Assembly: GCA_017454165.1 (NCBI GenBank)
Contig: JAFTDN010000188.1
Span: 1 to 44,989, forward strand
Source: Bacteroidales bacterium
GTDB lineage: Bacteria; Bacteroidota; Bacteroidia; Bacteroidales; Tenuifilaceae
Direction: 5' to 3'
DNA: 44,989 nucleotides
Shown here piece after piece: positions 8,310 through 17,045 of this stretch. The notes under the pieces are model-generated. The model searched no databases. It had not been told where the DNA came from and saw only the letters and a program-made list of their open reading frames with translations. The first letter of the stretch is position 1; each line of letters opens with the position of its first letter. The translations under genes were made by a program, and so were the position numbers.

Positions 8310-9116
8310 TCACCGTTTAGTACATATGATCTGATTCGAATATTTCAGGTTAATCGCCTTGTAAGCGTTCCACCCCTCGTGGGGGAGGGCCTTGGAGTAG
8401 AATGCCCGGAGTTTGCGGAGCTTGCCCTCAAACCCGTCTAGCCCGCCCAGCAGCACGGTGTGCGGGCCCACGGTGGGCACCAGGCGCACATCGTGGGGGC
8501 CGTCCACGTATATCTGCCCCACCTGGGCGCTCCAGAACTCGCTACCCGCTATGTGATGCACCAGCTCCATGAGCTGGCATATCATGGGGCGCTGGCCGTG
8601 CTGTAGGCTGTCGTTCCACTGCATCACGTTCACGTTGGCCTTGGGGCTGAACGGTTCGCGTATGTTGCCCGATACTACCAGCACGTGGGCGGTGAAGCTG
8701 GTGAGCGGGGGCATGATTAGCCCCGCATCATCGATGTAGTAGCTCTGCCCGTTGGCGTTGAATACGCGTACCATGGGCTGCCGCTGGCGGATGTCGATAT
8801 GCAGCTCGCCGTTGAGCGTGGTGTAGGCCTGCACCGAGCGCACCGCCACCATTCGGCCTACCTGTTCCTCGAGGCCGTGGGTGTCAATCCTGTGTATGGG
8901 CATCCCGATGGGCATCTGCCCGCTCTCGGTGAGCATTCTGCGGATGAGCTGGGGGGTAACGAACCTGTAGCGGGCGCTGTCGGCGATGTTGATGCGCACA
9001 GCGCTGCACACCACCTCGTCGGCCTGCGCTGCGGAGTAGCGCAGGCCGAACGTTAGGTAGGCGAGTAGCCCCATCCATATGACTGTGAATATCAGTATTT
9101 TGGCTCTCCTTGTCAT
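8310..9116 (-). CDS. ftsQ: Cell division protein FtsQ/DivIB
   Basis: Encodes 268 residues. A short basic N-terminus (MTRRAK) and one transmembrane helix (~7-25, ILIFTVIWMGLLAYLTFGL) lead to a periplasmic region with a POTRA-like part (VTPQLIRRML...VRSVQAYTTLNGELHIDIRQRQPMVRV, ~55-115) and the FtsQ beta domain. FtsQ links the early and late divisome and binds FtsL/FtsB in other bacteria. Sequence conservation is low, so the call leans on topology, length and position between murC and ftsA. Spacing is 14 bases from murC and 5 from ftsA. Confidence 0.9.
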   Translation of the reverse strand: MTRRAKILIFTVIWMGLLAYLTFGLRYSAAQADEVVCSAVRINIADSARYRFVTPQLIRRMLTESGQMPIGMPIHRIDTHGLEEQVGRMVAVRSVQAYTTLNGELHIDIRQRQPMVRVFNANGQSYYIDDAGLIMPPLTSFTAHVLVVSGNIREPFSPKANVNVMQWNDSLQHGQRPMICQLMELVHHIAGSEFWSAQVGQIYVDGPHDVRLVPTVGPHTVLLGGLDGFEGKLRKLRAFYSKALPHEGWNAYKAINLKYSNQIICTKR

Positions 9117-9130
9117 GTGGCGGCGTGGGC

Positions 9131-10603
9131 CTATCTTGGTTTTATGGGGTTGTACAGCTCGTAGTGGGTGCGCTCCTGCTGGAGTTTGGCCTCGTTCGGC
9201 CCAAATCTGCGCTCGAATAGCGCCGTCAGCGCGGAGGCCATGCGGTCGATGTCGCCTGCGCCCATGGTGGCCAGCACATCGAGCGGGCTGTTCCGCATGG
9301 CATCGAGCAGGGCTGTGCGGTCGAGCACGGGGGCGGGCTTCCGCATCAGCTTGGCTATGCTGTGTGCCGACACACCCTCGATGGGCAGCTCGCGGGCGGG
9401 GTATATGTCGAGCAGGTAGGCTTGGTCGAGGCCATCGAGGGCTTGGGCGAAGCCCTGGGCGAAGTCGCGGGTGCGTGAGTATAGGTGGGGCTGGAACACG
9501 CCCGTCAGGTGGCGGCCTGGGAATGCCTCGCGGAGCGATTGCACGGTGGCGCGAATCTCATCGGGGTGGTGGGCGTAATCATCGAGGTAAACGGCCCGCT
9601 CCGAGCGGTAGTGCACATCGAATCGGCGCTCCACGCCAGCGAACGAGGCCAGCCCGCGCCGCAGCTCATCGGGCTGTAGGCCCATCAGCAGGGCTGCAGC
9701 CGAGGCGGCGATGGCGTTCTCTAGGTTGTGCCGCGCCGGTATGCCCAGCTGTAGCTGGGTTATCACGTCCTGTGGGGTGTGCAGGTCGAAGCTATACAGC
9801 CCGTTACGCAGCGCTATGTTGCGGGGGTGCGCATCGGCCTGCTCGGTGAGGCCGTAGGTTATGGTGCTAACGCCCTGTGCCAGCGTGGGGTTGAGGCTCA
9901 GGCCGTGCTTTAGGAGCAGGATGCCATTGGGCTCGATGCGGGCGGCGTACTGCTCGAATGCCTCCAGCACATGCTGGTGGGAGCCGTACACGTCGAGGTG
10001 GTCGGGGGCGGTGGAGGTGATGATGGCCAGATGGGGCGATAGGGTGAGGAAGCTGCGGTCGAACTCATCGGCCTCCACCACCAGCAGGCCGTGTCCGCGG
10101 TCGGCCAGCAGCAGGTTGCTGCCGAAGTTCTTGGCGATACCGCCCACCAGCGCATCGCAGCCCAGGGCCGATTGTCCCAGCAGGTGGGCCAGCATGGTGC
10201 TGGTGGTGGTTTTTCCGTGGGTCCCAGCCACGCCCAGTGTGCGGTGCTTGCTCGATATTAGCCCCAGCACCTGCGCCCGTTTGAGCGGATTGTGCCCGCA
10301 GCTGCGCAGATGGCGCAGCTCGCTGTGTTCGGCGGGGATGGCGGGGGTGTACACCAGCATGGTGCCCTTGGGGTCGAGGAATTCTGGTGGGATTAGGGTC
10401 ACATCGTCATCGAAGTGTACCCGTATGCCCAGCTCGGTCAGGGTCTGGGTGATGGGCGATGGGGTACGGTCGTAGCCGGCCACGCTCAGCCCAGCGTGGG
10501 CGAAGTAGCGGGCCAGCGCGCTCATGCCTATTCCGCCTATGCCCACGAAGTAAACGCGTTGCAGGTTGTCGGGCTGTGCTATGCTGTGTGTGGGGGCGGT
10601 CAT
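9131..10603 (-). CDS. murC: UDP-N-acetylmuramate--L-alanine ligase MurC
   Basis: Encodes 490 residues from ATG 10603 (MTAPTHSIAQPDN). The frame extends upstream to 10885 but that part lies inside murG. MurC adds L-Ala to UDP-MurNAc with ATP in the cytoplasm, the first step in the peptidoglycan stem peptide. Visible: the N-terminal Rossmann motif VYFVGIGGIGMSALARYF (~19-36), the ATP-binding loop GVAGTHGKTTTSTMLAHL (~128-145), the Mur central-domain segment VEADEFDRSFL, and the C-terminal domain with VYLDDYAHHPDEI. The murG stop and the murC start share the tetramer ATGA (10600-10603), pointing to translational coupling. Confidence 0.97.
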   Translation of the reverse strand: MTAPTHSIAQPDNLQRVYFVGIGGIGMSALARYFAHAGLSVAGYDRTPSPITQTLTELGIRVHFDDDVTLIPPEFLDPKGTMLVYTPAIPAEHSELRHLRSCGHNPLKRAQVLGLISSKHRTLGVAGTHGKTTTSTMLAHLLGQSALGCDALVGGIAKNFGSNLLLADRGHGLLVVEADEFDRSFLTLSPHLAIITSTAPDHLDVYGSHQHVLEAFEQYAARIEPNGILLLKHGLSLNPTLAQGVSTITYGLTEQADAHPRNIALRNGLYSFDLHTPQDVITQLQLGIPARHNLENAIAASAAALLMGLQPDELRRGLASFAGVERRFDVHYRSERAVYLDDYAHHPDEIRATVQSLREAFPGRHLTGVFQPHLYSRTRDFAQGFAQALDGLDQAYLLDIYPARELPIEGVSAHSIAKLMRKPAPVLDRTALLDAMRNSPLDVLATMGAGDIDRMASALTALFERRFGPNEAKLQQERTHYELYNPIKPR

Positions 10604-11733
10604 CGGGCGTTGGGATTTTGGGGTGAACATAGGGCCAGCACCTGCTGGGCTATGGTGCGGGCCGAGTGGGGCATGGCCAGCTGCGCGGCGTTCTGGGCTA
10701 GCTGTGCGCGTAGGGGAGCATCGTCTAGCAGCGATATGGCCCGCCGCACCAGCTGCGTGGGGGCATCGGCATCGGCAATCATGATGGCCGCTTGACGGTC
10801 GGCCAGAGCGCGGGCGTTGTGGGTTTGGTGATCTTCGGCCACGTTGGGCGAGGGTACTAGGATGGCGGGCTTGGCCACGATGCACAGCTCCGAGATGGTA
10901 CAGGCCCCCGCCCGCGATACCACGGCATCGGCGGCGGCATAGGCCATGTCCATGCGGTTTACGAATCCCATCACCTTTATGTTATCGACGGTGATGCCGT
11001 TGTCCATGGCCCGCTGCACCTCATCGAGGTAGAGGGCGCCGGTTTGCCATATTACCGTGAGCTTGGGCTGCTGGGTCAGTAGCTGCAGCCCGTCCATCAT
11101 GCTGCGGTTGATGGTGCGGGCGCCCAGGCTGCCGCCCAGCACCAGCAGCACGCGGTGGTCGGCGGGTATGCCGAAGTGCAGTAGGGCCTCGGCGGGGGTG
11201 GGGCGGAGGGGTTCGAGGTCCTGACGCACGGGGTTGCCCGTGAGCAGTATTCGGTCGGAGGGGAAAAAGCGCTCCATTCCGCTGTAGGCCACGCAAATTT
11301 TCTGGGCCGAGGCGGCCAGCATCTTGTTGGTTTTGCCTGCAAACGAGTTCTGCTCCTGTATCAGGCACGGGATGTGCATCTGAGCGGCAGCGGCCAGCGT
11401 GGGGAAGCTGGCGTATCCGCCTACGCCCACGGCTACGTGGGGGCGGAACGTTTTGATGATGCGTTTTACCCGCCGTGCGCTCTTCCAAAGCTTGAGGGGA
11501 AGGCCGATGTTGCGAAGCAGATGCTGGCGGTCGAAACCGCATATGGGTAGCCCCTCGATGCGGTAGCCAGCCTTGGGCACACGTTCCATCTCCATGCGGC
11601 CCTCGGCTCCCACAAATAGGATGTCCGCATCGGGCCTGAGCTCGCGCAGCGCGTTGGCAATCGAGATGGCCGGGAAGATGTGGCCGCCCGTGCCGCCGCC
11701 GCTAATTATGATCCGTAATGGGTTTTTCTCCAT
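10600..11733 (-). CDS. murG: UDP-GlcNAc:lipid I N-acetylglucosaminyltransferase MurG
   Basis: Encodes 377 residues. MurG moves GlcNAc from UDP-GlcNAc onto lipid I to make lipid II at the inner face of the membrane. It is a GT28-family, GT-B-fold enzyme. Visible: the first Gly-rich loop IISGGGTGGHIFPA (~9-22), GVGGYASFP (~103-111), the linker QEQNSFAGKTN (~127), the second Gly-rich loop LVLGGSLGARTIN (~195) and the acceptor-domain SRAGACTISEL (~273). The start overlaps the last 32 bases of ftsW and the stop overlaps the murC start by ATGA. Confidence 0.97.
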   Translation of the reverse strand: MEKNPLRIIISGGGTGGHIFPAISIANALRELRPDADILFVGAEGRMEMERVPKAGYRIEGLPICGFDRQHLLRNIGLPLKLWKSARRVKRIIKTFRPHVAVGVGGYASFPTLAAAAQMHIPCLIQEQNSFAGKTNKMLAASAQKICVAYSGMERFFPSDRILLTGNPVRQDLEPLRPTPAEALLHFGIPADHRVLLVLGGSLGARTINRSMMDGLQLLTQQPKLTVIWQTGALYLDEVQRAMDNGITVDNIKVMGFVNRMDMAYAAADAVVSRAGACTISELCIVAKPAILVPSPNVAEDHQTHNARALADRQAAIMIADADAPTQLVRRAISLLDDAPLRAQLAQNAAQLAMPHSARTIAQQVLALCSPQNPNAR

Positions 11734-12877
11734 CGAAAAGCTCTTTTTTGTTCTGCACTCTGCTTACGCTCAGTATCATGCCAAAGGCCACGCCGGTGAG
11801 CAGCAGCGATGTGCCGCCCATGCTCACCAGGGGCAGCGTCTGCCCGGTAACGGGTATCAGGTTCACGGCCACGGCCATGTTTACCAGCGCCTGCATCACC
11901 ATGAGCAGGGCCAGTCCGAAGGCCAGGAACGCGGGGAAGGTGTACTTCTCGCGGCGCACGATGATGCCCACGCGGTAGAGCAGTATCAGGTAGAGCATGA
12001 GCACCAGCAGCCCGCCCAGCAGCCCGAACTCCTCCACTATTATAGCGAATATGAAGTCGGAGTAGGGGTGGGGCAGGATGTTGCGCTGGGTCGATTGTCC
12101 AGGGCCCTTGCCGAATATGCCGCCCGTGGCTATGGCGATTTTCGACTGCTCGGCCTGAAAGTTGGCATCGCGTGAGCCCTCGCCCGAGAAGGTCGTAACG
12201 CGGTTCACCCACGTCTGGGCTCGGTTACCCACCCCGAGTAGCAGCGATAGGGCTATGAACACCGTCACCAGCCCTACGCCCAGCCCCGATACGAGCAGCA
12301 GGTAGAGTACTCTCACACGCCCCACGAACATCATCAGCATGGAGGCCAGGCCCAGCAGTAGCGCGGTGGAGAGGTTGGCCGGCATGATGAGGCCGCACAC
12401 CAGCCCCACGGGCAGTATGACGGGCAGAAATCCGCCCGTGAAGCTCGTAATCTGCTTCTGCCGCTGCGACAGGGTCGCCGCTACGTACATCACCAGCGCC
12501 AGCTTGGCCAGATCTGAGGTCTGGAACGACAGTCCCAGCCCTGGAATCTCGAGCCAGCGCGAGGCATCGTTCAGGTTGGTGCCCGCTACCAGCGTAACTA
12601 GCAGCAGCGGCACCGACAGCAGCAGCATGGGCTTGGCGAGCAGTCGGAACCAGCGGTAGTGGATCATGTGCGTACCCCATATCACCGCCAGCCCGGCCAG
12701 CAGGAACAGCCCCTGCTTGAGCAGGAAGTGGGTGGTGTTGCCCCCATAGCGGCGGTAGGCCAGCGAGCCGGTGGAGCTGTAAACCACCAGTAGCGACAAC
12801 ACGCACAGCACTACCACGATGATCCAGATCACCTTGTCGCCCTTTAGGTATCTATTTACAAGCCGTTTGCTGTCCAT
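11702..12877 (-). CDS. ftsW: Lipid II polymerase / divisome SEDS protein FtsW
   Basis: Encodes 391 residues with about ten hydrophobic helices. FtsW is the SEDS-family glycan polymerase that works with the transpeptidase FtsI at the septum. Features seen: VLCVLSLLVVYSSTGSLAY in helix 1, the SFQTSDLAKLALVMY segment typical of SEDS proteins, the periplasmic loop with GGIFGKGPGQSTQRNILPHPYSDFIFA, and the end motif TGQTLPLVSMGGTSLLL. The position between murD and murG is typical of the dcw cluster and favours FtsW over RodA. It begins 37 bases after murD. Confidence 0.95.
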   Translation of the reverse strand: MDSKRLVNRYLKGDKVIWIIVVVLCVLSLLVVYSSTGSLAYRRYGGNTTHFLLKQGLFLLAGLAVIWGTHMIHYRWFRLLAKPMLLLSVPLLLVTLVAGTNLNDASRWLEIPGLGLSFQTSDLAKLALVMYVAATLSQRQKQITSFTGGFLPVILPVGLVCGLIMPANLSTALLLGLASMLMMFVGRVRVLYLLLVSGLGVGLVTVFIALSLLLGVGNRAQTWVNRVTTFSGEGSRDANFQAEQSKIAIATGGIFGKGPGQSTQRNILPHPYSDFIFAIIVEEFGLLGGLLVLMLYLILLYRVGIIVRREKYTFPAFLAFGLALLMVMQALVNMAVAVNLIPVTGQTLPLVSMGGTSLLLTGVAFGMILSVSRVQNKKELFDGEKPITDHN

Positions 12878-12914
12878 TCTATATGTGTCGTGTGCGTTGT
12901 GCGTGGTTTGTCCA

Positions 12915-14258
12915 TTATAGCGCCCTCACCGCCTCCTTGAACTGCCGTCCTCTGTCCTCATAGTTCTCGAAGAGGTCGAAGCTGGCGCAGCATGGCGAGA
13001 GCAGCACCACATCGCCGGGCTCGGCCAGGGCGTAGCAGCGCTGCACGGCTTCGCGGGCCGATGTGGTGTCGAACATGGGCAGCCCTAGATGCCCGAAGGC
13101 GGTGTGTATCTTGCTGTTGTCGGCTCCCATGCACACTATGGCCTTCACCTTTTGGCGCACTAGGTCGAGCAGCTCGGAGTAGTCGTTGCCCTTGTCGGTG
13201 CCGCCCACTATCCACACCACGGGTGCGGTCATGCTCTCTAGGGCGTACCAGGCCGAGTTCACGTTGGTGGCCTTCGAGTCGTTGATGTAGTGCACATCTC
13301 TGATTGTCAGTACGTACTCCAGCCTATGTTCCACGCCCTTAAAGTCGGCCAGCGCCTCGCGGATTACCCCGTTGTGGATGTTGAGCAGCTGGCCTGCTAT
13401 GCCCGCCGCCATGGAGTTGTAGATGTTGTGCTTGCCCTTGAGCGACAGCTTGTCAATGGGGATTTCGAGGTGCTGGCGCAGGTAGCCGAGCACCATGGTG
13501 TGGCAGTCGGGCTCGAGCCATGCTGCCTGCCCCTTACGTATGCGTTGCGAGAAGGGCAGCTGCTGCGCCCTCAGCACTATTTTTTTCAGCTGGGCCACGG
13601 TTACTGCATCATCGGAGCAGAAGATGAAACAGTCATCTGCTTTCAGGTTGCGGGCGATGCGGAACTTGGAGTCGGCGTAGAGCTGCATCTGGTGGTCGTA
13701 GCGGTCTAGGTGGTCGGGGGTGATGTTGAGCAGGATGGCGATGTCGGGCTTGAATTCGAACACGCCATCGAGCTGGAAGCTGCTCAGCTCCAGTACGTAG
13801 TAGTCGTAGCTGGCGGTGGCCACCTGATAGGCGAAGCTCTCGCCGATGTTGCCCGCCAGGCCCACGTTGAGGCCCGCCTTCTGCATCATGTGGTAGATGA
13901 GCGAGGTGGTGGTGGTTTTGCCGTTGCTGCCAGTGATGCACACCGTTTTGGCGCGGGTGTAGCGGCCAGCGAGCTCAATCTCCGATATGATGGGGATGCC
14001 GCGCTCGCGCAGGGCCTGCACGGCGGGGGCATCCTCGGGGATGCCGGGGCTCTTCACCACCTCATCGGCGCTCAGCAGCAGGGACATGGTATGCGGCCCG
14101 CCCTCCTCAAAGTCGATGCCGTGGGCCACCAGCCGCTCGCGGTGCCGTGGGCGTAGGGTGCCCGTGTCGGAGAGGAACACATCGTGCCCCTGCTGCTTGG
14201 CCAGCACGGCTGCGCCCGTGCCGCTTTCTCCCCCGCCGAGTATCACTATTCTGCTCAT
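12915..14258 (-). CDS. murD: UDP-N-acetylmuramoyl-L-alanine--D-glutamate ligase MurD
   Basis: Encodes 447 residues from ATG 14258 (MSRIVILGGGESG). The upstream frame continues into mraY and is not used. MurD adds D-Glu to UDP-MurNAc-L-Ala with ATP. Visible: N-terminal nucleotide-fold motif VILGGGESGTGAAVLA (~5-20), ATP loop CITGSNGKTTTTSLIYHMM (~108-126), NITPDHLDRY (~180), and the C-terminal segment HYINDSKATNVNSAWYALE (~320). It lies 38 bases after mraY and 37 before ftsW. Confidence 0.97.
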   Translation of the reverse strand: MSRIVILGGGESGTGAAVLAKQQGHDVFLSDTGTLRPRHRERLVAHGIDFEEGGPHTMSLLLSADEVVKSPGIPEDAPAVQALRERGIPIISEIELAGRYTRAKTVCITGSNGKTTTTSLIYHMMQKAGLNVGLAGNIGESFAYQVATASYDYYVLELSSFQLDGVFEFKPDIAILLNITPDHLDRYDHQMQLYADSKFRIARNLKADDCFIFCSDDAVTVAQLKKIVLRAQQLPFSQRIRKGQAAWLEPDCHTMVLGYLRQHLEIPIDKLSLKGKHNIYNSMAAGIAGQLLNIHNGVIREALADFKGVEHRLEYVLTIRDVHYINDSKATNVNSAWYALESMTAPVVWIVGGTDKGNDYSELLDLVRQKVKAIVCMGADNSKIHTAFGHLGLPMFDTTSAREAVQRCYALAEPGDVVLLSPCCASFDLFENYEDRGRQFKEAVRAL

Positions 14259-14296
14259 GATGCTTAAATCCCTGAATGTTTGTGTTGATTGGATGT

Positions 14297-15523
14297 TTAA
14301 CGTAGCTTGAGCGTTACCACGGTGATGGCGGCTAGCAGCGCGGCCACAATCCAGAACCGGGTTACGATTTTTACCTCGTGCAGGCCCTTCTTTTGGTAGT
14401 GATGGTGCAGTGGCGACATGAGCAGTACGCGGCGGCCCTCGCCGTACTTGCGCTTGGTGCGCTTGAAGTACGATACCTGCACGATTACCGACAGGCTCTC
14501 CACGAAGAACACGCCGCACAGCAGGGGCAGCAGCAGCTCCTTGCGCACCAGTATGGCGAACACCGCGATGATGCCGCCAATGGTGAGGCTGCCCGTGTCG
14601 CCCATGAACACCTGCGCTGGGTAGCTGTTGTACCACAGGAAGCCTATCAGTGCCCCTATGAGCGCGCTGGCGAACACCACCAGCTCGCCCGACATGGGGA
14701 TGTACATGATGTTCAGATAGCCCGAGTAGATGATGTTGCCCGACAGGTAGGCGAACACGCCCAGCGTGGTGATGTTCACCGCCGATATGCCCGTGGCCAG
14801 CCCGTCGAGGCCATCGGTGAGGTTGGCCGAGTTCGACACCGCCGTTATCACCAGTATTACCATCGCTACGAATATCACCCATGTGATGCCCTCCCCCCAG
14901 CGGCCCCCGCGGAACGGGTTGAGGTAGCTATAGTCGAACTCGTTGTTCTTGAAGAACGGTATGGTGGTCTGTGCCGCCTTTCGATTGCGGCTATCGGCCT
15001 GCTGCACCTGCGTGGCGCTCACTATCTCAGCCTGCGCGGCGGTGTCGCGCACCACTACATCGGGGTGCAGCCACATGGTGAGCCCCACGAACAGCCCCAC
15101 CGCCACCTGCCCAAAAATCTTGTAGCGACCGCGCAGCCCCTCCTTGCGCCCGCGGTACACCTTTATGTAATCGTCCGCGAACCCCACCATGCCGAACATC
15201 AGCGTCGATACTATCATCAGCAGCAGGTAGATGTTGCTCAGGTTGGCGAACAGCAGCACTGGCAGCAGCGTGGAGGCTATTATGATGATGCCCCCCATGG
15301 TGGGCGTACCCGCCTTTTGGGCCTGCCCGGCCAGCCCCAGCTCGCGGATTTCTTCTCCAATCTGATGCCGCTGCAGCATGGCTATGACGCGCTTGCCCAC
15401 GAACATGGCCAGGGCCAGCGCCCCTATGAAGGCCATGGCCGAGCGGAACGAGATGTAGCCGAATAGGCGCGCTCCAGGGAGGGCGGAGTGCTGGGTTAGG
15501 TATTCGAAAAGATGGTAGAACAT
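14297..15523 (-). CDS. mraY: Phospho-N-acetylmuramoyl-pentapeptide transferase MraY
   Basis: Encodes 408 residues with about ten transmembrane helices. MraY moves phospho-MurNAc-pentapeptide onto undecaprenyl phosphate to make lipid I. Key parts seen: GTPTMGGIIII (~72-82), the Asp pair in GFADDYIKVYRGRKEGL (~112), NLTDGLDGLATG (~235), and the His motif MSPLHHHYQKKG (~370). The protein is longer than the ~360-residue E. coli form. The extra ~45 residues (WLHPDVVVRDTAAQAE... to ...IPFFKNNEFDYSY, ~155-205) match the insertion usual for Bacteroidetes MraY. It lies 17 bases after murE. Confidence 0.97.
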   Translation of the reverse strand: MFYHLFEYLTQHSALPGARLFGYISFRSAMAFIGALALAMFVGKRVIAMLQRHQIGEEIRELGLAGQAQKAGTPTMGGIIIIASTLLPVLLFANLSNIYLLLMIVSTLMFGMVGFADDYIKVYRGRKEGLRGRYKIFGQVAVGLFVGLTMWLHPDVVVRDTAAQAEIVSATQVQQADSRNRKAAQTTIPFFKNNEFDYSYLNPFRGGRWGEGITWVIFVAMVILVITAVSNSANLTDGLDGLATGISAVNITTLGVFAYLSGNIIYSGYLNIMYIPMSGELVVFASALIGALIGFLWYNSYPAQVFMGDTGSLTIGGIIAVFAILVRKELLLPLLCGVFFVESLSVIVQVSYFKRTKRKYGEGRRVLLMSPLHHHYQKKGLHEVKIVTRFWIVAALLAAITVVTLKLR

Positions 15524-15540
15524 TGTTTTTATGTTGTTGT

Positions 15541-17025
15541 TCAGTTGTTTGACTTTGGTTGCGGTGCGCAGCCTAGGGTCTCGCGCACCACCTCGCGGTC
15601 ATCGAAGTGGTGGCGCACGCCCTGCACCTCTTGGTAGTCCTCGTGCCCCTTGCCAGCCACCAGCACTACGTCGCCAGGGCGGGCTAGGGCACAGGCCGTG
15701 CGAATGGCCTGGCGGCGATCCACTACGCACAGCGTGCGCTGCGACTGCTCGGCATCGAGGCCCCGCAGCATGTCGTCCACTATGGCCTGCGGCTCCTCGA
15801 ATCGGGGGTTGTCCGAGGTGAGCACGGCGCGGTGGCTCATGCGGGCCGCTATGCGGGCCATCTCGGGCCGCTTGGTGCGGTCGCGGTTGCCCCCGCAGCC
15901 CACCACGCAGATGAGCTGCCCCTTGCCTGCCATGATGTCGGTAATGGTGCCCAGCACGTTCTGCAGCGCATCGGGGGTGTGGGCGTAGTCCACCACGGCC
16001 ACTACGCCCCCAGCGGAGCGGATGTACTCGAAACGCCCAGGCACCGCGCCCACCGCGCTCAGCGGGGGGAGCACCTGCTGCTGCTCAAAGCCTAGGCAGC
16101 GCAGGGTGGTGTATATGGCAGCCACGTTGTAGGCGTTGAAACGGCCCACCAGCCGAGTCCACAGCTCTACGCCATCGATGTTGAGCTGCATTCCATCGAA
16201 GTGGTTCTCCACTATGCGCACGCGCACATCGGCCATGGCCCGTAGGGCATAGGTGCTCACGCGGGCTGGGCTGTTCTGCACCATCACCATGCCGTTGCGG
16301 TCATCGGCGTTGGTGATGGCAAACGCCGTGGGCTCCAGCATGTTGAATAGGCCCTGCTTGGCCTTTATGTACTCGGCAAAGGTGCCGTGGTAGTCGAGGT
16401 GGTCATGGGTGATGTTGCTGAACACCGCCCCAGCGAAGCGCAGCCCGGCTATGCGGTGCTGCACCACGGCGTGCGAGCTCACCTCCATGAAGCAGTACTC
16501 GCAGCCCTCGCGGCACATCAGGTCGAGCAGGCGGTTCAGCTCCACGGGGTCGGGGGTGGTGTGGTGGGCGGGCAGCTCGGCATCCACCACGCGGTTCACC
16601 ACGGTGGAGAGCAGCCCGGCCCGGTGCCCCAGCTGCATAGCGATGCGGTGGAGCAGCGTGGCGGTGGTGGTTTTGCCATTGGTGCCCGTGATGCCCACCA
16701 GCTTTAGCCGCGATGAGGGGTGGTCGAAGAACGCTGCCGACATCAGGCCCAGTGCCCGCGCCGAGCTGTCCACGCGTACAAAGCACACGTGCGCTGGGCG
16801 CTCTGCTGGCAGCTCCTCGCACACCACCGCGCAGGCACCCTGCGCCACGGCCTGCGCCACGAAGCGATGCCCATCGGCCTGTGTGCCGCGTATGGCGAAG
16901 AAGCAGCAGCCAGGGCCGGCCTGCCGCGAGTCGAAGCAGAGCGCATCGATGGGGATGCTGGAGGCCCCCACCACCTCTGGATGTAGCTCCTGTGGGAGTA
17001 TGCTCTGTAGGATTTTTGTTGCCAT
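15541..17025 (-). CDS. murE: UDP-MurNAc-L-Ala-D-Glu:2,6-diaminopimelate ligase MurE
   Basis: Encodes 494 residues. MurE adds the third residue of the stem peptide. Visible: N-terminal DSRQAGPGCCFFAIRG (~32-47), ATP loop GITGTNGKTTTATLLHR (~112-128), NITHDHLDYHGTFAEY (~205), and the C-terminal VVDYAHTPDALQNVL. The residue-selecting motif reads DNPRFE (~408), the form known from meso-diaminopimelate-adding enzymes, so the peptidoglycan is predicted to carry meso-DAP. It begins 20 bases after ftsI and lies 17 before mraY. Confidence 0.97.
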   Translation of the reverse strand: MATKILQSILPQELHPEVVGASSIPIDALCFDSRQAGPGCCFFAIRGTQADGHRFVAQAVAQGACAVVCEELPAERPAHVCFVRVDSSARALGLMSAAFFDHPSSRLKLVGITGTNGKTTTATLLHRIAMQLGHRAGLLSTVVNRVVDAELPAHHTTPDPVELNRLLDLMCREGCEYCFMEVSSHAVVQHRIAGLRFAGAVFSNITHDHLDYHGTFAEYIKAKQGLFNMLEPTAFAITNADDRNGMVMVQNSPARVSTYALRAMADVRVRIVENHFDGMQLNIDGVELWTRLVGRFNAYNVAAIYTTLRCLGFEQQQVLPPLSAVGAVPGRFEYIRSAGGVVAVVDYAHTPDALQNVLGTITDIMAGKGQLICVVGCGGNRDRTKRPEMARIAARMSHRAVLTSDNPRFEEPQAIVDDMLRGLDAEQSQRTLCVVDRRQAIRTACALARPGDVVLVAGKGHEDYQEVQGVRHHFDDREVVRETLGCAPQPKSNN

Positions 17026-17045
17026 GTGGATGTGCGGTTTGTTTT

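Noticed and set aside
14378..15466. 362-codon plus-strand ORF opposite mraY
   Set aside because: Antisense shadow of a GC-rich gene; composition (many His, Gln, Arg, Ala) and lack of domains are typical of such shadows. The same holds for the other long antisense ORFs in the dcw region.
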